Assembly: GCA_016709545.1 (NCBI GenBank)
Contig: JADJMO010000008.1
Coordinates: 310,001 to 374,000, forward strand
DNA from: Myxococcales bacterium
GTDB lineage: Bacteria > Myxococcota_A > Polyangia > Polyangiales > JADJMO01
Direction: 5' to 3'
DNA: 64,000 nt
Shown: positions 59,142 through 64,000 of the stretch, piece after piece
Layout: every line of letters begins with the position of its first letter
Numbering within the stretch: position 1 is the stretch's first letter
The notes under the pieces: generated by a model
The model's database searches: none
Seen by the model: only the letters and a program-made list of their open reading frames with translations
What the model was told of the DNA's origin: nothing
Position numbers and translations under genes: made by a program

Positions 59142-62072
59142 TCAGCCCGCGAGGTCGCCCGAGGCGAACAATGTTCGCACGTCGGTCGTGACCGCCAGGT
59201 AGGTCGCGAGCAGCTTGTCGGCGGCCTTCTCTGCGGGCCCGTCGCGGTGACCCATCGAGCGCGCGAGCGCCTTGAGGCCGGGCGCCCCCTCCTCGAGCAG
59301 CACCGACTTTCCGCCGTGCAGCACCCGTGCGCGCTGTTCGATGCGACGCAGGAAGCGGTAGCCGTCGCGCAGGGTGGTGGCCTGCGCCGAGGACAGGTGG
59401 CCGCGCGCTTCGAGCGCGTCGATCGCGCCCAGCGTCTCGGGCGTGCGGAGCGCGCGATCCTTGCCGTGACGCATCTGCATCCACTGCACCGCGAGCTCCA
59501 CGTCGACCAGCCCGCCGCGCCCGAGCTTGGGGTCGTAGCGCCCGGGACGCTCGCGCGCGAGCTCGCGCTCCATGCGCTCGCGGATGCGCACGAGCTCGTC
59601 CCAGTTCGAAGCGCCGCGCTCGTAGGCGGCCTCCTCGGCGATCTCCGCGACCAGGTGCCCGAGGCGCAGGTCGCCCGCCGCGGGCCGTAGCCGCAGGAGC
59701 GTCTGTCGCTCCCAGTCGGCGGCCTTGGCGGGCGCGCCGTCACGCCCGAGGTGGTAGGCGCGAAACGCCTCGAGGGAGACCACGAGGTGGCCCTGCTCGC
59801 CGCTCGGGCGCAGTCGAGCATCGAGCTCGTAGCCAGGGCCCGCCTCGTGCGGCGCGCCGACGAGCCGGATGATCCGCTGCGCGATCCGCGCGTACACCTC
59901 GCCCGCGTCGAGGGGATCGAGCCCGTGGTGTGCGGCGATGTTGGGGTCGTAGACGAACAGCACGTCGAGGTCGGAGCCGTAGCCGATCTCCCGACCACCG
60001 AGCTTGCCGAGCGCGAGCACCGCGAGCCCGCGCAGGCTGCCCGAGAGGCCACGCCGGCGCGCCATCTCCTCGAGGGCGAACCCCGTCGCCGCGTCGAGCG
60101 AGGCGTCGGCCATGATCGACAGCGCGCGCGACGTGGTGCGCAGGTCGATCTCCCCGGCGAGGTCGCGGAGGCCCACGTCGAGCTCGAGGGCGCTCTTGGC
60201 GCGCCGCATGGCCCCGACGAAGATCTCCGGATCTTGCCGGTCCTCGTGCGGCAGCCGCGCGATCTCCTCGGCCAGCATGCGCGCGCCGCGCTGCTCGTCC
60301 ACGTGGCCGGTGCGTCCGGCGAACAGCATGAGGTCGGCGAGCTCGGGGTGCCCGACCAGCGAGGTCCCGAGGTAGGCGCTCGCCCCGGAGAGGCCGACGA
60401 AGCGGGAGAGGGCGCGCTCGTCGGCCGCGAGCGCGCGCACGTAGGTCTCGACGCTCGGCGGTGACAGCCGCTCGAAGAAGCTACGCACGATCCCGGCGGC
60501 GAGCTCCGGGTCGGCGGCGTCGAGGATCGCCGTGACGAGGCCCGTGACGAACCGCGGGTGCTTCTCGCGCGTGCGCCCGCCGAGCGGCGCGTCGGGGCGG
60601 CGGCCGAGGGCCAGGAACGCGAGCGCGAGGTCGTCGGTCGGGGGCGCCGACTCTCCGGACTCGGCGGCAGCGAGCGTGCGCAGGACCTGCTGCACGCGCT
60701 CGTCGGCGGCCGTGACCCGCCCGGGCGCGAGCGAGGCGAAGCGCTCGGCGATGCGGCTCCGGGCCGTGTCGAGCGCCTCGAGCAGCGCGGCGTCGTGGCG
60801 ATACCCGAGCGAGCGCGCGAGCCGCTCGAGCTCCACCCCGCCCTCGGGCAACAGGTGCGTCTGCACACCGGTGGCGATCTGCACGCGGTGTTCGGCGCGG
60901 CGCAGCAGCAGGTAGCCGGCCTCGATGTGACGGGCCTCGCGGTCGCTCACGTAGCCTCGCGCGCGCAGGCGACGCAGGGCCTCGAGCGTGTTGGTCGCGC
61001 GGACCCCGGGATCCTTGCCTCCCCACACGAGCTGCAGCGACTGCACGAAGAACTCGGCCTCGCGGATCCCGCCGGGCCCGAGCTTCAGGTCGCGCAGCGG
61101 CGCGTCGGAGAGCTCGGCGCGCGAGCGCTGCACCATCTCGATCATCTCGCCCACGATCTGGGGATCGACCGCGCGCCGATAGACGAACGGCGAGAGCTCG
61201 GCGAGCAGCGCCTGGCCCACGGCGAGGTCTCCGGCGACGGCGCGGGCCCGCAGCAACGCGGCGCGCTCCCAGCCGCGCCCGAACGCCTCGTAGTACCCGA
61301 TCGCCGAGGCGATCGAGTTGGTCAACGGACCGCTCGCACCCTCGGGCCGCAGCCGTAGATCCACGCGCGCGCAGAACCCGTCGTCGTCGTGCTCGTCGAG
61401 CGTCGGCACGAGGCGGCGCGCGATCTTGGTGAAGGCGTCGAACGGGCGGAGCGCGTCTGGATCGCTCGCGTCGGTCCTGCTCGCGAACCCCTCGTCCGCG
61501 CCGTGCACGAACATGAGATCGATGTCGCTCCCGGCGTTGAGCTCGAGCCCGCCGAGCTTGCCGAGGCCGATGACGCAGAACCCGTTGCGCTCGCCGTGGT
61601 CGTCGACGACCTTGCCGAAGCGCTCCTCCACCTGCGCGCGCGCCTCGAGCAGCGCCACCTCGAGCTGCGCCTCGGCGAGGTCGCTCCACTCGCGCGCCGT
61701 CACGTCGATCTCGTTCTCGGGCTCGAGTTCGCGCAGCGCGATCCGGAGGCGAGCCTTGTTGGACGCGCGCCGCAGGCCCCGGCGCACGCGCGCGAGGTCG
61801 TAGGTGCCGGTCGTGGCCTCGCACGCGACGAGCAGCCGACGCACCTGGTCCTTGCGCTTGCGCGGGACGCTCCACCCCTCCCGGGCGAGCTCCTCGAGCG
61901 CGTCGGGGCGCGTGCGCACGAGGCCTCGCAGCGCGGGGTACGCGGCCGCCAGCGCCGAGGCGATCGCGAGCACGCCCTCGTCCTTGCTCGCGATCTCCGC
62001 GCGCGCCTCCGCGGCGGCGGCTGGATCACAGGCGTCGGCGAGCGCGCGCAGCCGGCCGAAGCGAGGGTTCAT
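59142..62072 (-). CDS. glnE: Glutamine synthetase adenylyltransferase/deadenylylase GlnE
   Basis: A 976-aa bifunctional enzyme that adds and removes AMP from glutamine synthetase. It has two nucleotidyltransferase domains, each with GSD-x-D: GSDIDLMFVHG near 181 (deadenylylase half) and GSDLDVLFVYDP near 699 (adenylylase half). ALGKLGG and GLGKLGG precede each. The C-terminal region GGLVDVELAVQWMQM is typical. The start (ATG 62072) lies 3 nt after the DnaJ-domain gene stop. Length is close to E. coli (946). Intact. Confidence 0.95.
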   Translation of the reverse strand: MNPRFGRLRALADACDPAAAAEARAEIASKDEGVLAIASALAAAYPALRGLVRTRPDALEELAREGWSVPRKRKDQVRRLLVACEATTGTYDLARVRRGLRRASNKARLRIALRELEPENEIDVTAREWSDLAEAQLEVALLEARAQVEERFGKVVDDHGERNGFCVIGLGKLGGLELNAGSDIDLMFVHGADEGFASRTDASDPDALRPFDAFTKIARRLVPTLDEHDDDGFCARVDLRLRPEGASGPLTNSIASAIGYYEAFGRGWERAALLRARAVAGDLAVGQALLAELSPFVYRRAVDPQIVGEMIEMVQRSRAELSDAPLRDLKLGPGGIREAEFFVQSLQLVWGGKDPGVRATNTLEALRRLRARGYVSDREARHIEAGYLLLRRAEHRVQIATGVQTHLLPEGGVELERLARSLGYRHDAALLEALDTARSRIAERFASLAPGRVTAADERVQQVLRTLAAAESGESAPPTDDLALAFLALGRRPDAPLGGRTREKHPRFVTGLVTAILDAADPELAAGIVRSFFERLSPPSVETYVRALAADERALSRFVGLSGASAYLGTSLVGHPELADLMLFAGRTGHVDEQRGARMLAEEIARLPHEDRQDPEIFVGAMRRAKSALELDVGLRDLAGEIDLRTTSRALSIMADASLDAATGFALEEMARRRGLSGSLRGLAVLALGKLGGREIGYGSDLDVLFVYDPNIAAHHGLDPLDAGEVYARIAQRIIRLVGAPHEAGPGYELDARLRPSGEQGHLVVSLEAFRAYHLGRDGAPAKAADWERQTLLRLRPAAGDLRLGHLVAEIAEEAAYERGASNWDELVRIRERMERELARERPGRYDPKLGRGGLVDVELAVQWMQMRHGKDRALRTPETLGAIDALEARGHLSSAQATTLRDGYRFLRRIEQRARVLHGGKSVLLEEGAPGLKALARSMGHRDGPAEKAADKLLATYLAVTTDVRTLFASGDLAG

Positions 62073-62075
62073 CGC

Positions 62076-63746
62076 TCACTTCTTCTTGAGGAATCGGCCG
62101 AGGAGGGAGTCGTTGCCCTCGTCCTTGCCCTTGCGGTCGCGCTCGTTGCGCATGGTGTAGAGGCGCACCTCGCGCGCGGCCTCCACGTGCCGCGGGTTCT
62201 GCTCGGCGATCTCGCGGAAGTCGCGGATGGCGTCGCCCATGCGGCCCGCGGCCTTGAGGAGCATCGCGCGCAGGAACTTGATGCGCTCGCTGCGGGGCGA
62301 CTCGGCCAGCGCGACGCCGATCTTGAGCAGCAGGTCGTCGTACTTGCCCGACTCGCGCCGCTCGGGCTCGTTGGCCATGATCCAGCAGTAGAGCGCCACG
62401 TGCTCGGGGTCGGTCGGGTCGCCCTCGTAGGCCTGGACCGCGAACGGCTTGGCCTCGGCGAGCTGGTTCTTGCCGACGAAGAACTCCGCCTTCTGGAACG
62501 CCGAGTGCGCGGACATCACCCGGTGCACCTCCTCCTGATCGGCGGTGGAGATGCCCGCGGCCAGCGCCTTCTCGTAGTCGGCGCGGCGCGTCGGGTCGGT
62601 GAGCACCTGGTAGGCCTCGGCGAGGCGCGTGAAGATCGTGGCGACCTTCTCCTTCTCGTTCGCGAGTTCGGGCGGGAGGCGGTCGGGGTGCCACCGCTTG
62701 GCGAGCTGGAAGTAGGCGTTCTTCACCTCCTCGATCGACGCCGCGGCCTCGACGCCGAGCGCCGCGAAGTGGCTCGCGTCCTTCAGCTCGGAGAGCTTCG
62801 CCTCGATCTCCGCGCGCCGGCCCGCGTGGGGGTCGGGTCGGGGCTCGCTCCTCGGATCGCGGTCGCTCTTCGGCGCCACCTCGACGGCGCCCTTCTGGAG
62901 CGGCGTGCCGATGCGCTTGAGCGCCACCCGGACGACCGGCGAGGGCTGCCGGCCGAGCGCGGGCGGGGGCATCTGCACGGACGGGGGAGCCGGCGCCGCG
63001 ACCGCCACCGGCATCGGCTCGATGTGCTTGAGCAGGAGGAGCCCGTACAGGAGGAGCCGCACCGTTCGCGCGTCTGCCACGTGCGCGTCGAGCACCTGCT
63101 CGATGCTCATCGCCGCGAGGCGAAGGAGCTCGACCACCTCGCGCTCCGGGCGGGTGAAATCGAGGCTGGAGAGCGGCGCGCCCGGCTTGATGCGCAGGGG
63201 CGTGCCCTTGACCCGCTCGAGCGTGGCGTCGGCGTGGGGCATCGAAGGGTGCGCGCGCACCGAGGCGAACACCGCCGGCGTCGGGTCCACCGGGTAGAGC
63301 TCCGGGCCGCCGAACTTGGAGAGGAAGTCCACGTTGTCGTAGTACGCGTAGCGCGTGCTGGGCGGCCGGCTGAACAGGTGCCCGAGCTTGCGAGCGATCT
63401 GGGTGCGCAGGCCCTTCTCGAGGGTGGGTGCGTCGATCTTGCCGGCTGCGAGCAGCACCTGGCCCTGGAGCACGCCGCCCTTGCCGAGCGCCATGAGCGA
63501 CTCGTTGTAGGCGAGGTCTTCGCTGGCGCCGATCTCGAGCAGCACGCGCCCGAGGTGCTCGACCGGGTCGGCGATGCGGATCTTCGCGGGGAGGCCGTCG
63601 ACCAGCGTGAGCACGTCGGCGGCTGCGGCGTCGTCGTCGCCCTCGGGACGGAGCACGAGCGCACCACGCAGCTTCTTGTCCACGCAATAGACCACGAGGT
63701 GCGCGAACGGCGTCTTTCCGAGCACGCCCTGGGCCGTGGGCTCCAT
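62076..63746 (-). CDS. DnaJ-domain protein with N-terminal DUF4388-like part and TPR tail
   Basis: A 556-aa cytoplasmic protein. The N-terminal third (GVLGKTPFAHLVVYCVDKKLRGALVL, LTLVDGLPAKIRIADPVEHLGRVLLE) resembles the DUF4388 (PatA-like) fold common in myxobacterial regulators. A Pro/Ala linker follows, then a J domain with HPD at about 352 (FQLAKRWHPDRLPPE) and TPR-like helices to the end. The J domain suggests DnaK interaction; the targets are unknown. It lies 3 nt upstream of glnE and 21 nt downstream of nadC. Confidence 0.82.
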   Translation of the reverse strand: MEPTAQGVLGKTPFAHLVVYCVDKKLRGALVLRPEGDDDAAAADVLTLVDGLPAKIRIADPVEHLGRVLLEIGASEDLAYNESLMALGKGGVLQGQVLLAAGKIDAPTLEKGLRTQIARKLGHLFSRPPSTRYAYYDNVDFLSKFGGPELYPVDPTPAVFASVRAHPSMPHADATLERVKGTPLRIKPGAPLSSLDFTRPEREVVELLRLAAMSIEQVLDAHVADARTVRLLLYGLLLLKHIEPMPVAVAAPAPPSVQMPPPALGRQPSPVVRVALKRIGTPLQKGAVEVAPKSDRDPRSEPRPDPHAGRRAEIEAKLSELKDASHFAALGVEAAASIEEVKNAYFQLAKRWHPDRLPPELANEKEKVATIFTRLAEAYQVLTDPTRRADYEKALAAGISTADQEEVHRVMSAHSAFQKAEFFVGKNQLAEAKPFAVQAYEGDPTDPEHVALYCWIMANEPERRESGKYDDLLLKIGVALAESPRSERIKFLRAMLLKAAGRMGDAIRDFREIAEQNPRHVEAAREVRLYTMRNERDRKGKDEGNDSLLGRFLKKK

Positions 63747-63767
63747 CGATCGCGGATGGTAAGAGGC

Positions 63768-64000
63768 TCAGACGTGGAGGTCGAGACCCACGTCTGCCGC
63801 GCGGACGGAGTGGGTCAGCGCCCCGATGGACACGACGTCCACCCCGGTGGCCGAAAGCGCCGGGATGCGCTCGATCGCCACGTTTCCGGACGCCTCGACG
63901 GTCACCTGGTCCCCTTTCTGGGCCCGGACGCGCCGGACGGCCTCCTGGGTCGTCGAATCGTCCATGTTGTCGAGCAAGACCACGTCCGCGCCCGCCGCGA
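63768..64000 (-). CDS. nadC: Nicotinate-nucleotide pyrophosphorylase NadC (C-terminal part)
   Basis: The 77 codons seen are the end of NadC: GADVVLLDNMDD, a VTVEASGNVAIERIPALSATGVDVVSIGALTHS segment and a VGLDLHV tail, all matching the quinolinate phosphoribosyltransferase fold. It converts quinolinate and PRPP to nicotinate mononucleotide in NAD synthesis. The start lies beyond the right edge of the window. It is the first visible gene of the leftward nadC-DnaJ-glnE run. Confidence 0.9.
   Translation of the reverse strand, partial: AAGADVVLLDNMDDSTTQEAVRRVRAQKGDQVTVEASGNVAIERIPALSATGVDVVSIGALTHSVRAADVGLDLHV

Overview
The window looks like a piece of a Myxococcota (deltaproteobacterial) chromosome, probably of the Polyangia type. 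The DNA is very GC-rich, with G or C at most third codon positions. The gene set is typical of that group: many Cys-rich secreted proteins with repeated CVDGVCC units, C-terminal sorting tags of the MYXO-CTERM style (Cys, hydrophobic helix, Arg cluster), lipoproteins with Ala/Ser/Thr/Asp-rich linkers, a GAF-Ser/Thr kinase, an FHA-sigma54 activator and a DnaJ-domain protein.

Layout. (1) 0.4-5.3 kb is a divergent copper locus. copZ-copA run leftwards. Rightwards come a tiny secreted Cys-rich protein, an ECF sigma factor, a Cys-rich membrane protein overlapping it (candidate anti-sigma/sensor), a YHS lipoprotein and a cupredoxin-like lipoprotein, closed by a good intrinsic terminator. (2) 5.4-8.9 kb: an orphan response regulator, a FadL-like outer-membrane protein and a Cys-rich lipoprotein. 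(3) 8.9-16.2 kb: CAP-domain protein, DUF3160 lipoprotein and sulfatase, with a divergent alpha/beta hydrolase. (4) 16.2-27.2 kb is a leftward run: TPR lipoprotein, STAND-like ATPase with C-terminal HTH, a giant Kelch/Cys-rich/CTERM surface protein, GAF-kinase and a Spy-like lipoprotein. (5) 27.2-32.9 kb: DUF362 protein with a strong palindrome in front, beta-helix lipoprotein, DUF962 protein, a hairpin-rich repeat element flanked by a 14-bp direct repeat, YceI-like protein, a nitrilase-family gene with an in-frame amber codon, and a small CTERM protein. (6) 33-42.8 kb: ABC importer ATPase and permease, MATE transporter, His-tailed thioredoxin, serC, CBM9-like lipoprotein, FHA-sigma54 activator, GIDE-like, PHP and hypothetical proteins. 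(7) 42.9-53.4 kb is a rightward tightly coupled run: argH-argF-ligA-lpxB-(YhaO/SbcD-like)-(YhaN/SbcC-like)-SnoaL-like lipoprotein. (8) 53.4-58.6 kb is a leftward run: acs, biotinyl-domain protein, D-cysteine desulfhydrase-like, nrdR, ribD. (9) 58.7-64 kb is another leftward run: nadC (cut by the window end), DnaJ-domain protein, glnE, and a small orphan.

An important caveat is that eleven genes carry in total 14 net 1- or 2-nt frame breaks plus one nonsense codon. Many lie in short G or C runs, and they hit normally indispensable genes (ligA, lpxB, serC). The simplest reading is residual assembly/sequencing error, although true decay cannot be excluded for the accessory genes. Frameshifted genes are given as single full-span features with the break positions stated. 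I saw no tRNA, rRNA, CRISPR array or recognisable insertion sequence with a transposase.
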